A DNA stretch of 64,000 nt from Pelotomaculum thermopropionicum SI. Its GTDB lineage: Bacteria > Bacillota > Desulfotomaculia > Desulfotomaculales > Pelotomaculaceae. Position 1 is the stretch's first letter. Every line of letters begins with the position of its first letter. Shown one piece after another: positions 8,841 to 17,575 of the stretch. The stretch is taken from assembly GCA_000010565.1 (NCBI GenBank), contig AP009389.1:2108001-2172000 (forward strand), written 5' to 3'. Made by a program: the position numbers and the translations under genes. The notes beneath the pieces were generated by a model. The model did no database searches, had not been told where the DNA came from, and worked only from the letters and a program-made list of their open reading frames with translations.

Positions 8841-9635
8841 ATGAACATAGCAGTATGCCTTAAACCGGTTCCCGATCCCAGACACTACGGCAAATTAACC
8901 ATTAACCCGGAAACAAAACTGCTCGAGCGCGGAGTGGCTCCGATGGTAATAAACCCTGCCGACCGGCACGCCGTTGAAACGGCCCTGCGGTTAAAGGAGC
9001 AGCACGGCGGGAAAGTCGTGCTGGTCAGCATGGCCCCTCCGGAAGCCGGGACAACGCTGAAAGAAGGGTTGGCCATGGGCGCCGACGAAGCCTACCTTTT
9101 AAGCGACCGGGCTTTTGCCGGTTCCGACACGCTTGCCACGGCGCGGGTCCTGACCGCCGGCCTGAAAAAAATCGGCAGCTTTGATTTAATCCTGGCCGGC
9201 TCTGCAAGCGCCGACAGCGGGACAAGCCACATGCCTTCCCAGCTTGGCGAGCTATTGGGGCTGCCCCACCTGAACTGCCTTATCGATTTAAGCCTGGAGT
9301 CCTCCATTTTAAAAATGAAAGCAAAAACCGAATACGGTTACGTCGAATACGAAGGGTGCCTGCCAATGGTCCTGGGCGTTGCCAGGGAAATAAACAAGCC
9401 GCGCTATATTTCGCTGATGGGGATTGTTGCGGCCGGAAACAAGCCGCTTATAACCTGGAGCCTGCACGACCTGGGGTTAAGCCCCGACGACGCCGGCCTG
9501 GCCGGCTCGCCTACCAGGCCGGGAGAGCTGCACAGGCCGGAGCATAGAAGAAAAGTGCAGATGCTTGAAGGCGGGGCCGGCGATGCAGCCGTAGAAATCT
9601 TAGCAATCCTGCGCGCCGCGGGCGTGCTTTCTTAA
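8841..9635 (+). CDS. etfB: electron transfer flavoprotein beta subunit
   Basis: 264 aa. Begins MNIAVCLKPVPDPRHYGKL and carries the EtfB pattern INPADRHAVETAL and GxxSADSGTSHMPSQLGELLGLP. EtfB binds AMP (or a second FAD in bifurcating forms) and pairs with EtfA to carry electrons from acyl-CoA dehydrogenase. ATG 8841 is chosen because GGAGGA lies ten bases upstream; an upstream start at 8778 gives a non-homologous leader. It sits 67 bp after the dehydrogenase and 15 bp before etfA. Whether the pair is electron-bifurcating cannot be settled by eye. Confidence 0.93.
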   Translation: MNIAVCLKPVPDPRHYGKLTINPETKLLERGVAPMVINPADRHAVETALRLKEQHGGKVVLVSMAPPEAGTTLKEGLAMGADEAYLLSDRAFAGSDTLATARVLTAGLKKIGSFDLILAGSASADSGTSHMPSQLGELLGLPHLNCLIDLSLESSILKMKAKTEYGYVEYEGCLPMVLGVAREINKPRYISLMGIVAAGNKPLITWSLHDLGLSPDDAGLAGSPTRPGELHRPEHRRKVQMLEGGAGDAAVEILAILRAAGVLS

Positions 9636-9650
9636 AGGGAGGGACGAGCC

Positions 9651-10673
9651 TTGCACAAACAGACCGGGGCAATCTGGGTAATAGCGGAAAAGGCCGGGGA
9701 CAAACCGGCCGAGGTCTCCCTTGAACTGCTGGGAAAGGCCAGGGAACTTGCCGAATCAAACGGTGTGCCAGTGGCAGCCGTGCTCCTGGGAAACAACGTC
9801 GAGCCGCTGGCTGAAGAACTCATTGCCTTCGGCGCGGACAGGGTTTACCTGATCGACCATCCGCGGCTGGAGCTATACCAGAATGACACTTACGCCCTTG
9901 TTCTAACCGGGCTGATAAAAAGGCACCGCCCGGAAACAGTTCTTTTCGGCGCCACTTACGGCGGCAGCGAGCTTTCTGCCACGGTGGCGGCCAGGCTGGA
10001 AACGGGGCTTGCGGCGCACTGCGTGGACCTGCGCTTTAATGAGGCGGGAGAGCTGGTGCAGGTGGTCCCGGCCTTCGGCGGAACGGTCCTTTGCGACATC
10101 ACCTGTCCTGAATCACGCCCTCAGATGGCCAGCGTCAGACCGGGCGCGTTCCGGAAAAGAGAAAGGGACACCTCCCGCTCCGGGGAAGTGATAAAAGAAT
10201 CCGCTGCCGTGCTGGACGGCTACCGGTCGCCCCTGAAGGCCGTGCGTCTTGTCCGGCACAAGCCGCCGGGACTGCCGCTCGAGCAGGCTGAGGTTGTGGT
10301 GGCCGGCGGCTGGGGAGTGGGCCCGGAGGCATGGCACTTTCTTGAAAAAATTGCCCTTGAGCTTGGGGGGGCGGTTGGATGCACCAGGCCGGCCCTTGAC
10401 GAAGGGTGGGTCAAAGATGAGGGCGCCATGATCGGCACCAGCGGGAAAACCGTGCGGCCGCGGGTTTACCTGGGTTTCGGGATTTCTGGCTCCACCCACC
10501 ATACCGCCGGAATGAAGGACAGCGGTGTAATCATCAGCGTCAACACGGACCCTGAAGCGCCTTTCTTTCAGGTTTCGGACTACGGGGTGGTTGCCGACGC
10601 AAAAGATTTTCTTCCCGTACTGCTGGAAAAAATCAGGGAGTATAAAGGTCTGGATAAAACAACAAGGCGGTAA
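9651..10673 (+). CDS. etfA: electron transfer flavoprotein alpha subunit
   Basis: 340 aa, TTG start with GGGAGGG eight bases upstream. The C-terminal FAD-binding domain is typical: YLGFGISGSTHHTAGM, then INVSTDPEAPFF-like SVNTDPEAPFFQVSDYGVV and a final helix. The usual Gln-His of the flavin site is His-His here. Together with EtfB it accepts electrons from the upstream dehydrogenase; the quinone- or NAD-linked partner is not in the window. The operon ends at a strong intrinsic terminator 35 bp downstream. Confidence 0.94.
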   Translation: MHKQTGAIWVIAEKAGDKPAEVSLELLGKARELAESNGVPVAAVLLGNNVEPLAEELIAFGADRVYLIDHPRLELYQNDTYALVLTGLIKRHRPETVLFGATYGGSELSATVAARLETGLAAHCVDLRFNEAGELVQVVPAFGGTVLCDITCPESRPQMASVRPGAFRKRERDTSRSGEVIKESAAVLDGYRSPLKAVRLVRHKPPGLPLEQAEVVVAGGWGVGPEAWHFLEKIALELGGAVGCTRPALDEGWVKDEGAMIGTSGKTVRPRVYLGFGISGSTHHTAGMKDSGVIISVNTDPEAPFFQVSDYGVVADAKDFLPVLLEKIREYKGLDKTTRR

Positions 10674-10707
10674 AAAACCTTTTCATCTTGAATTGAGTTT
10701 TTCAGGC

Positions 10708-10753
10708 AAAAAGCGCCTGTTAACCCCTGGTCCGGATTTACAGGCGCTTTTTT
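10708..10753 (+). terminator. intrinsic terminator of the acyl-CoA dehydrogenase-etfBA operon
   Basis: Stem GCGCCTGT / ACAGGCGC flanked by an A-run on the left and a run of seven T on the right. Classical rho-independent shape, 35 bp after the etfA stop. Confidence 0.9.
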
Positions 10754-10809
10754 ATGTCTGTGAGCACCAGCATTTGAAAAAATCCATAAGATAAACTGTT
10801 TATTTAAAT

Positions 10810-11052
10810 TTATTTGTATTTATTGTTAAAATATCTCATTATTTCCTCTTCGATCCTCATTTTTATCTGGGGAATGCCGGAACACTCCATGCAGTAGACG
10901 GGATGCACCGCCTGAAGGCAAATATATTCGCCATTCTTCAAAGGCCGTGTAACTTCATACTTTCCGTCTACATAATCCACCTCAAAGCTAACTTTCACCA
11001 TACCGTTCACAACGTCACAAAAAAAATCAATACTATCCTGACAACCAGGCAA
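10810..11052 (-). CDS. small protein of unknown function with CxxC
   Basis: 80 aa, not recognised. TTG start at 11052 with GGAGGTGG seven bases upstream, which is the main support for translation. It has C-residues at the start (PGCQDSIDFFCD) and a YCMEC pair near residue 55, hinting at metal or redox binding, and a basic C-terminus. It has no TM segment and stands alone between two convergent or divergent gaps. Confidence 0.5.
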   Translation of the reverse strand: MPGCQDSIDFFCDVVNGMVKVSFEVDYVDGKYEVTRPLKNGEYICLQAVHPVYCMECSGIPQIKMRIEEEIMRYFNNKYK

Positions 11053-11124
11053 AATACCACCTCCTGTATTACTTTATATCAATATTATCACAAGCTGGTC
11101 AATTATTGACCGTATCTTTATGGA

Positions 11125-11147
11125 AATTGATCTAAACGAGATCGATT
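11125..11147. repeat. 9-bp inverted repeat upstream of the sigma-54-like promoter
   Basis: AATTGATCT and AGATCGATT, five bases apart with one mismatch, centred 37 bp upstream of the -24 element and followed by eight T. It could be an activator site for the sigma-54 promoter, or a weak terminator hairpin; the sequence allows both. Confidence 0.4.
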
Positions 11148-11170
11148 TTTTTTCTTTTAGAAAAAATTTT

Positions 11171-11187
11171 TTGGCATAAAATTTGCG
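11171..11187 (+). promoter_or_regulatory. sigma-54 (-24/-12) promoter
   Basis: TTGGCAT-N5-TTGCG with the invariant GG (11173-11174) and GC (11185-11186) exactly ten bases apart, matching TGGCAC-N5-TTGCW. It points at the AmiS/UreI-like gene starting at 11325, leaving a leader of about 125 bases. No enhancer-binding protein gene is seen in the window. Confidence 0.7.
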
Positions 11188-11324
11188 CTATTGTTTGGAT
11201 TATGAATATTTCAAAATTATCCCGGAAGAAAGGGGGTGGGATTTGCAATACTGCGCTTGTCCGCAATTTTTAAAGGGAGAGAGGAAAGTTTCTTTAAAAA
11301 AAGCTTGAAAGGTGGCTGCAAGCT

Positions 11325-11846
11325 ATGCCGTTAACATTAGGTGTCCTTATATTTATTGCAATTATGTGGATACCAGTAGCACTTCTCTTTCTGGGCAAGG
11401 GGGAAGCTAAAGGAACTGGTTTTGTAACCGGTGTTGTGGGCGTCCTTGTGGTTGTGGGGGCGCTTGTGGAGGCTACTCCTGCATTCAAGCAGGACGTTTT
11501 CGGGGCCGGACTGCTGTTTGCCCACGGTATACTTTACATTGTCGTATCGTATGCCCTTTTAAACGGACTGGAGGACATGAGGTCGGTCGGCAACGTAAGC
11601 CTGACGGTGGCAATAATCTCTCTGGTGTATTTTCTCGTTTATGCCCTCGGCACTCCGCTGGTACCGGTAAGCCCCTACCTGGCCCTGATGTGTGCCGGTT
11701 ATACCGTCCTGACAGTCGAGGTCTGGCTGAACGCATACGGAAAGTTTCCAGCCGGTGCGCTGGCATGGTCTCTTATTGTTTGGGCGTTTGTCGGCCTGTG
11801 GATACCTGCCTTTTCAGTTTTAACCACAGGCAAGTTCCCCTTTTAA
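11325..11846 (+). CDS. AmiS/UreI-like six-TM membrane protein
   Basis: 173 aa, almost entirely hydrophobic with about six predicted TM helices. Length and the central pattern GLLFAHGILYIVVSYALLNG followed by a loop and a further helix resemble the AmiS/UreI family of proton-gated urea or short-chain amide channels. ATG 11325 has AAAGGTGG ten bases upstream. It is the only gene behind a sigma-54-type promoter, so its expression probably answers a nitrogen or carbon signal (inference). No amidase or urease gene adjoins it, so the substrate is unknown. Confidence 0.6.
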   Translation: MPLTLGVLIFIAIMWIPVALLFLGKGEAKGTGFVTGVVGVLVVVGALVEATPAFKQDVFGAGLLFAHGILYIVVSYALLNGLEDMRSVGNVSLTVAIISLVYFLVYALGTPLVPVSPYLALMCAGYTVLTVEVWLNAYGKFPAGALAWSLIVWAFVGLWIPAFSVLTTGKFPF

Positions 11847-11950
11847 CATTCACTAAAATTAACCGGGTACGTTTAAAATATAAATTTAAATATTTAGATA
11901 TTGCTTTTGCTTTTTAAGAAACTTTCCCTCTCTCTCTTTTTACAATAAAT

Positions 11951-14182
11951 TCACTGTTCTTTTCTTTTCCTTTCCAGCAGCTCCAGAAATTTATCCACCA
12001 GGTAAGGATCAAACTGGGTTCCTGCACACCTCTTAAGCTCACTTACAGCTTCTTCATGGGTCATGGCCTTCCGGTAGGGCCGGTCGCTGGTCATGGCATC
12101 ATAGGCGTCGGCAATGGTCAATATACGGCATTCCAGCGGAATGTCCTCGCCTTTCAGGCCAAGGGGATAGCCCTTCCCGTTCCACCACTCGTGATGCTTT
12201 AAAATCAGGTCGGCTATGTGGTTCAGATCAGGCGGCGACATTGCAATCAGGTGGCCAATTTCACAATGCCGCTGCATCTCCATATATTCTTCGGGGTCCA
12301 GGGCACCCGGCTTGAAAAGAATGCTGTCGGGAATTCCCACCTTGCCGATATCGTGAAACTGGGCTAGCAGGCGGAGATCGGCTATTTTGTTTTCGGGCAG
12401 GGAAATTGCCCTTGCCATTTCCGTAACCAGGCTTTGCAGGCGCTCGGTATGGCCGTCATAGATGAAGTCCCTTGCTCCAAGCGCCTTCTTGAGGGTTTGG
12501 AAGGCAAAATTCTGGGCATTTCTGCTGCGGTACAGCTTTTCCCTGTACATCTTGTTATCCGCTTCCTTGAAAAGGTCGCTCATGCTCTTGGGTATGCCGC
12601 TCCTGGCGGCAAAGCCGATGGAAATGCTCAGGGGCAGTCCGGGGTTTTCGGCGTTGTACCTGGCAATGGCCCCGCGTATCCTGCAGCAGGCATCCTCAAG
12701 GACTTTGTAGTCGCTTTCGGGGAGCAGCACTGCGAATTCATCACCTCCAATCCGGGCAACCATATCGCCCTCGCGAAACGATTCTTTTATTACTCTGGCA
12801 GCCGCAATCAACAATGCGTCGCCGGCATCGTGGCCCAGAGTGTCGTTTACTATTTTCAGGTCGTCCACGTCGCAGATGATAATCCCTACAGAGTCATAGC
12901 GCCCCTCCCCGGCCCGGCGCATCTCCTCCTCAAAATAGGCGCGGTTGTAAAGGCCGGTCAGGGAGTCATGCAGGCTCAGGTACATCAGCTGTTTTTCCAC
13001 CTGTTTGCGCTCGGTAATATCGCGAATGGATTCAATGGCGCCGATCAGGTTCCCTTCGCTGTCGAAAAGGGGTGAGGCCTTACCCCAGAGGTGGACACCT
13101 CTTTCCTTTTTATACATGGACTTTATAAAGACCTCGGCAAAAATCGTCATATCGTCCCTTTTAACGTATTCATACTGCCGCTCTGTCTCCATGTCAACTT
13201 CAAAGACCAGGTCTATTAAAATGGGCCTGGGCTTTCCGTAAAAGGGCACGGCGTAAACATAATCGCCCTTGCCCAGGATTTCTTCCTTGCGCACTCCGGT
13301 AAGCTCCTCAATGGCCCGGTTCCAGGCAATTACCCTTCTGCTGCAGTCTATCACAAAGGTCGGGTCGGGCAGAAATTCAATTATGTCCACAAGCTGCCGG
13401 TTGGCAGCGCAAAGGTTTTCTTCCGCCCGCTTCCGCTCGGTAATGTCGCGGGCAATAAAGATGGCACCCGTTATCTGGCCTTCCTCGTCAAAGGTAAGGC
13501 TCCCGGTCGTTTCAAACCAGATGTAGTGGCCGTCAGCATGCCTGTAACGGTACTCCACCTTGCCCGCCGAGCGGGTTTCAACAGCGTGATCGTAAGCGGC
13601 CTTTACCTTTTCCAGGTCGTCCGGATGCACCAGCTCAAAAATTTGTGTCCCGATTATTTCCTCCGGTTCGTGCCCGGTGATGATCTTCGCCGAGGGGCTG
13701 ATGTACTCGTAAATGCCGTCTTTGTTGACAATAGAAACTATATCGAAAATGTTTCCGGTAATCTGCCTCAGCCGATTCTCGTAAATTCTGAGATCGCTTT
13801 CCATCTTTTTTGGCCCTGTAATGTCCACACAGTTTCCCAAAACGGCCTTTTCCCCTCTGTAGGTGATGGGTGCAACCTGTTCTTGAAACCACCGAATCTC
13901 CCCGCTTTTTGTAACAATCCTGAACTCGTAGGGGAATTTCTCCTTCCCCCTTAACATACTGATGGCGTATTTCCTTACCTTTTCCCTGTCCTCGGGAAAA
14001 ACGAGGGACGTTGCATCCCGTCCAAGCAGCTCGCCGGCGCCATAGCCGGTAATTTTCTGAAACTTGGGGCTGACGTACTGGAACTTTCCGCCGCGGACGA
14101 TATAAACCCCCGACGGAAGGCTGTTCAATATATTTTCGTAAAGTTTTGTCGGCTGCTCCTTAATTCCATTTTCATATACCAT
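11951..14182 (-). CDS. multi-PAS GGDEF / HD-GYP cyclic-di-GMP signalling protein
   Basis: 743 aa. Three PAS/PAC sensor units fill residues 10-400, followed by a GGDEF domain with an intact GGDEF at 479-483 (diguanylate cyclase) and a C-terminal HD-GYP phosphodiesterase (HDIGK with H610; HHEWWNGKGYP). Both making and breaking activities therefore look intact. ATG 14182 is preferred over 14224: it has TTTTGGAGG eight bases upstream, whereas the 14224 ATG overlaps a TATAAT -10 element. No N-terminal membrane segment, so it is cytosolic. Ligand of the PAS domains unknown. Confidence 0.93.
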   Translation of the reverse strand: MVYENGIKEQPTKLYENILNSLPSGVYIVRGGKFQYVSPKFQKITGYGAGELLGRDATSLVFPEDREKVRKYAISMLRGKEKFPYEFRIVTKSGEIRWFQEQVAPITYRGEKAVLGNCVDITGPKKMESDLRIYENRLRQITGNIFDIVSIVNKDGIYEYISPSAKIITGHEPEEIIGTQIFELVHPDDLEKVKAAYDHAVETRSAGKVEYRYRHADGHYIWFETTGSLTFDEEGQITGAIFIARDITERKRAEENLCAANRQLVDIIEFLPDPTFVIDCSRRVIAWNRAIEELTGVRKEEILGKGDYVYAVPFYGKPRPILIDLVFEVDMETERQYEYVKRDDMTIFAEVFIKSMYKKERGVHLWGKASPLFDSEGNLIGAIESIRDITERKQVEKQLMYLSLHDSLTGLYNRAYFEEEMRRAGEGRYDSVGIIICDVDDLKIVNDTLGHDAGDALLIAAARVIKESFREGDMVARIGGDEFAVLLPESDYKVLEDACCRIRGAIARYNAENPGLPLSISIGFAARSGIPKSMSDLFKEADNKMYREKLYRSRNAQNFAFQTLKKALGARDFIYDGHTERLQSLVTEMARAISLPENKIADLRLLAQFHDIGKVGIPDSILFKPGALDPEEYMEMQRHCEIGHLIAMSPPDLNHIADLILKHHEWWNGKGYPLGLKGEDIPLECRILTIADAYDAMTSDRPYRKAMTHEEAVSELKRCAGTQFDPYLVDKFLELLERKRKEQ

Positions 14183-14215
14183 ATCAGAGCCTCCAAAACA
14201 ATCAGTAAAAGGAAC

Positions 14216-14221
14216 ATTATA
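14216..14221 (-). promoter_or_regulatory. -10 element of the PAS-GGDEF-HD-GYP gene
   Basis: Perfect TATAAT on the minus strand 34 bp upstream of the preferred ATG. The -35 region is weak (TTAAAG-like). It supports the shorter gene start. Confidence 0.4.
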
Positions 14222-14296
14222 CAAAAAACGACAAAAACCTTTAATTGTTTATTTTTTTCTTTAGATTTATTATTATATAATTTTTATGAAAAAGCA

Positions 14297-14323
14297 AAAA
14301 ATGAACCACCTCCAAAGAGGCGG
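14297..14323 (-). terminator. intrinsic terminator after the PLP decarboxylase gene
   Basis: Minus-strand stem CCGCCTC / GAGGTGG followed by TTCATTTTTT; directly after the stop at 14326. Confidence 0.75.
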
Positions 14324-14325
14324 CA

Positions 14326-15774
14326 TTAGCTGAGAATTAAAATATTATCTGCCTTTGGATCGGCAGTTCCCTGGAGGGTGCACTTTTCACGCTTAAGCAT
14401 CTTAACATACTCCACAATTTCTTCTGTAATAATTTCTCCCATGCATACCACGGGAATGCCGGGAGGGTAAACCATGACCATTTCGCCCGCAACTTCGCCG
14501 GCGCAATGCTCGAGGGGAACGGATCTCTTTGGAGTATAAAAGGCATCCCTGGGCGGCATCACCACTTTGGGGTTAAACTGAAAGGCTTCAATTTTTTTTG
14601 TGCCGCGCCTTGCCGCCGTCCTGGAAATATCCTGCAGGGCACTAACCAAAGCTTCCAAATATTCCTTGCGCTCGCCTATGCTTATTATTGCCAGGATGTT
14701 GTACATATCGGCAAGCTCGATAAGAATGTTGTAGTCCCTGGCCAGCATTTCCTCCACTTCATAGCCGGTGAGCCCCAGTTCCTGGACGTTGATTAACAGC
14801 TTTGTCTCATCGAAACCAAAAGAGCCCGTCTCTTCAAAGAAGCCTTTATCGGGCGCAAAAAGCCCGTCAATCTTATTTATTTCTTCTCTTACCCACCTCG
14901 TTATTTCCAAAACCCGCTCCAGTATTTGCGCGCCTCTGGTGGCAAGCTGCTTTCTGGCAACATCGAGGGAACACAAAAGAATATAGGACGGGCTGGAGGT
15001 ATAGGTCAGGTTCAGAACCTGCCTCACATAACCGGGGTCCACCTTGCCGGCGCCGATGAGCAGCGCCGAACTTTGCGTCAGCGAACCGCCGGTCTTGTGA
15101 AGGCTTACCGCGCTCATATCGGCCCCGGCTTTCATGGCAGACACCGGGAAACAGCCGTGGAAGTGCATATGGGTACCGTGGGCCTCGTCGGCCAGCACCG
15201 GAATATTGTTCTGCCGCGCCGCTTCAACAATACCCTTCAAATTGGAAGCAATGCCGTAATAGGAAGGGTTTATTACCAGGACCGCTTTCGTGCCGGGGTT
15301 TTCCTTTATAGCAGCAGCCAGGCTGTCCTCCGTAACGCCCAGCACAATGCCGAGCCTGTCGCTGACTTCCGGGAGCACATAAACCGGCCTGGCCCCGCTT
15401 AAAATTAAGCCGTTAAAAATCGACTTGTGCGCATTCCTGGGAATTATCACCTGTTCTCCGGGCTTGCAGGCGCTCATGATCATTGCCTGCACCCCCGAGG
15501 TGGTGCCGTTGATTAAAAAAAAGGCATGCTCCGCCCCGAAAGCATCCGCCAAGAGCCTTTCGGCCTCGGCAATTACCGCCGGTGGGTCCCAAAGAAAATC
15601 GATGCCCCTGGTCTGGTTGAGGTCCATTCTCAAGACGTTTTCGCCAACAAAATCCCTGTACTCTTCCAGGCCGTTTCCGTGTTTATGGCCCGGTATCTGC
15701 AATGGAACGGCATTTCTTTTAACATGATACTTTACGGCATCAAAAAGCGGCGTCCTGTTCTGGTCCAACAGCAT
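14326..15774 (-). CDS. Orn/Lys/Arg decarboxylase family PLP enzyme
   Basis: 482 aa. Fold-type I PLP enzyme with PGHKHG near residue 28, the substrate loop FFLINGTTSG, ADEAHGTHMHF and the PLP lysine K227 in SLHKTGG. The length and C-terminal domain (VVMPPRDAFYTPKRSVPLE, MVYPPGIPVVCMGE) match the short SpeA/Cad-like decarboxylases of Firmicutes that feed polyamine synthesis. Which basic amino acid is used cannot be told. Third gene of a leftward unit after the amidase and the CofE-like gene (31 bp gap). Confidence 0.9.
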   Translation of the reverse strand: MLLDQNRTPLFDAVKYHVKRNAVPLQIPGHKHGNGLEEYRDFVGENVLRMDLNQTRGIDFLWDPPAVIAEAERLLADAFGAEHAFFLINGTTSGVQAMIMSACKPGEQVIIPRNAHKSIFNGLILSGARPVYVLPEVSDRLGIVLGVTEDSLAAAIKENPGTKAVLVINPSYYGIASNLKGIVEAARQNNIPVLADEAHGTHMHFHGCFPVSAMKAGADMSAVSLHKTGGSLTQSSALLIGAGKVDPGYVRQVLNLTYTSSPSYILLCSLDVARKQLATRGAQILERVLEITRWVREEINKIDGLFAPDKGFFEETGSFGFDETKLLINVQELGLTGYEVEEMLARDYNILIELADMYNILAIISIGERKEYLEALVSALQDISRTAARRGTKKIEAFQFNPKVVMPPRDAFYTPKRSVPLEHCAGEVAGEMVMVYPPGIPVVCMGEIITEEIVEYVKMLKREKCTLQGTADPKADNILILS

Positions 15775-15805
15775 CTGTCTCCATCCTCTTCTTTCACGTA
15801 TGGCT

Positions 15806-16456
15806 TTATGCGAAATATTTCATGTTTTCAGATGACACAAGCACAACAATCGGCGTCTGCTGGTCGTCGTTGCCATGAGGGTTGTCCTTCAGGAACCTGC
15901 ACAGCGCCTCCTGATCCACACCTTCTGTTGCCGCAAGGATATCCACGTTTCCTATGTCGTTTACATCCGTAATAACCGCCTCGGCACCGGTGGCCTGCTT
16001 GATTTTCTCAACAACTTTCTGCGGATCCTTTGGGCCCAGGATTATGTGCCGGTCGTAAGGCCACATTGTGCCGGCAAAGTCGTCAATCTGGGCCAGATGG
16101 CGCCCGGCCACCCGGTAAAAATCACCTTTGCGGCCAACCAGACGGCCCAGCACGGCCGCAGCCACACCCAGCAGGAAACGCGCCGTGCCCGCCTCCTCAA
16201 TAGCCACTTGCAGGGAGGGCGGGGCCGCCAGGCTGCCGTCCTTCCCCGGAAAACGGCACAAAAAGCGGGCCAGCCACCCCGGCCTGACCGTTTCCGGCCG
16301 GATTGCCCGGCCCTGGCTGATTGCCACAACGCTTTCGGCCACGGCAATGACATCTCCCGGTAAAGCTATTTCTCCGGCGTATTTTTTTGCCACTTCCACA
16401 ATATCATCTTTTTCGGTTACAATGTGCGTCCTGACCGGAATCCTTCCCGCATACAC
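15806..16456 (-). CDS. coenzyme F420:L-glutamate ligase (CofE)-like protein
   Basis: 216 aa. The N-terminus (RTHIVTEKDDIVEVAKKYA, then PGDVIAVAESVVAISQGR) has the CofE/FbiB pattern of GTP-dependent F420-0 gamma-glutamyl ligase, and the length is close to archaeal CofE (about 240-250 aa). No other F420 biosynthesis gene is in the window and Firmicutes are not known F420 users as a rule, so the substrate may be different. The GTG start abuts the stop of the upstream amidase, implying translational coupling. Confidence 0.65.
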   Translation of the reverse strand: MYAGRIPVRTHIVTEKDDIVEVAKKYAGEIALPGDVIAVAESVVAISQGRAIRPETVRPGWLARFLCRFPGKDGSLAAPPSLQVAIEEAGTARFLLGVAAAVLGRLVGRKGDFYRVAGRHLAQIDDFAGTMWPYDRHIILGPKDPQKVVEKIKQATGAEAVITDVNDIGNVDILAATEGVDQEALCRFLKDNPHGNDDQQTPIVVLVSSENMKYFA

Positions 16457-17389
16457 TTAGTTTTCACCCTCGCTGTCCTGCCGGTTCCGGGCAAAATATT
16501 TGATTAAGCCGTTGAAAATTCCCTCGGCAGCTTTTTTCCGCACCGTAAGCCCGCGCAGGAAAACCTCTTCCACCAGGTTGGTAATGGCCAGCACCTCTGT
16601 TTCCACCGCCGGTATGCCGCCCATTGCGGCCAGCTCAGGCTGCCCGCCTGTCCCCCTGTTGCGGGCCTTAAGCTTTTTGAGCAGCTCCTCCTGGATAAAA
16701 CCTGCCAGCAAGGCGCTCTGCCGGTTGGCCGGTGAGTACAGGGTGGAAATTCCCTCCTCGCTGCTGTCAGCACGAGCCAGGTTGTGTATGCTGATATAAA
16801 CGTCGGCGCCTGCCCTGCCGGCCATTTGAAACCTTTCTTCCCTGGAAAGATCAATATCTCCCTCTCTGGTCAGAATGACCTGCGAACCCGCTCTATGCAA
16901 CAGTTTTTCCAGATTTCTGGCTATAAGAAGAACAATGTCCTTCTCAAGGAGGCTGACCGGCCCCCTGCCGCCGGCATCCCTTCCGCCGTGGCCCGGATCC
17001 ACCGCCACTTTTTTCCCGGTAAACAGGTTGATTATAGGGGAACGGTCGAAAAAAATCTTCACCCGGAAGGGAAGGCCTTTTTCAGCAGACAGCCGGAATT
17101 CCGCGGGGTGGTCAAGCAACATCTCCACAGAAAAAAAATCCCTCTCATCCGTTCTGATCCCTATCTCCCGCAAGAGGCCGTCGTTTACCTCAATTTTGCC
17201 TTCAGGCAAATTTACAACAGCCCCTTTGCCTGTAAATGTCACTTTGCTGCCGGAATTTCTGGCAATGTACGAGTAAGGCCTCGTGGACTCGATGACCACC
17301 TTGGAAAGCCATTCGCCGTTTTCACCATCAACTACTTTCGACCAGATGTTGGTTATTCTCGGCGCTTTCGGGAAATTCAAGCAGGCCAC
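16457..17389 (-). CDS. N-acetylmuramoyl-L-alanine amidase (AMIN + Amidase_3)
   Basis: 310 aa. An AMIN-like beta domain (about 10-115) is followed by a zinc Amidase_3 domain with ligands H134 (VDPGHGG), E149 and H202 (SIHNLA), and a late catalytic Glu region (PAVETEVLAITN). It cleaves the amide bond between muramic acid and the stem peptide. No signal peptide is visible, which is odd for a cell-wall enzyme. Start options are GTG 17389 or TTG 17380; the TTG has better spacing after the G7 run. First gene of a three-gene leftward unit. Confidence 0.85.
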   Translation of the reverse strand: MACLNFPKAPRITNIWSKVVDGENGEWLSKVVIESTRPYSYIARNSGSKVTFTGKGAVVNLPEGKIEVNDGLLREIGIRTDERDFFSVEMLLDHPAEFRLSAEKGLPFRVKIFFDRSPIINLFTGKKVAVDPGHGGRDAGGRGPVSLLEKDIVLLIARNLEKLLHRAGSQVILTREGDIDLSREERFQMAGRAGADVYISIHNLARADSSEEGISTLYSPANRQSALLAGFIQEELLKKLKARNRGTGGQPELAAMGGIPAVETEVLAITNLVEEVFLRGLTVRKKAAEGIFNGLIKYFARNRQDSEGEN

Positions 17390-17480
17390 CCCCCCTTATG
17401 ACGAGTTAATAATTCTTTAAAATTCAAAGGTTTTCCTGCCGTTTTTTTTTCGACATTTTAAAAAAATTGCTCAAAAAAAA

Positions 17481-17517
17481 TTACCTCAGCCTTAAAAAAA
17501 GCAGTTTGCTGAGGTAA
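17481..17517 (-). terminator. intrinsic terminator after glgP
   Basis: Ten-base perfect stem TTACCTCAGC / GCTGAGGTAA followed on the minus strand by a run of eight T; lies 60 bp after the glycogen phosphorylase stop. Confidence 0.85.
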
Positions 17518-17575
17518 AAATGCGGCAACCAGGTACCATGGCCAAAAAACTTTATATTCAAGCAGGGCTATATGG

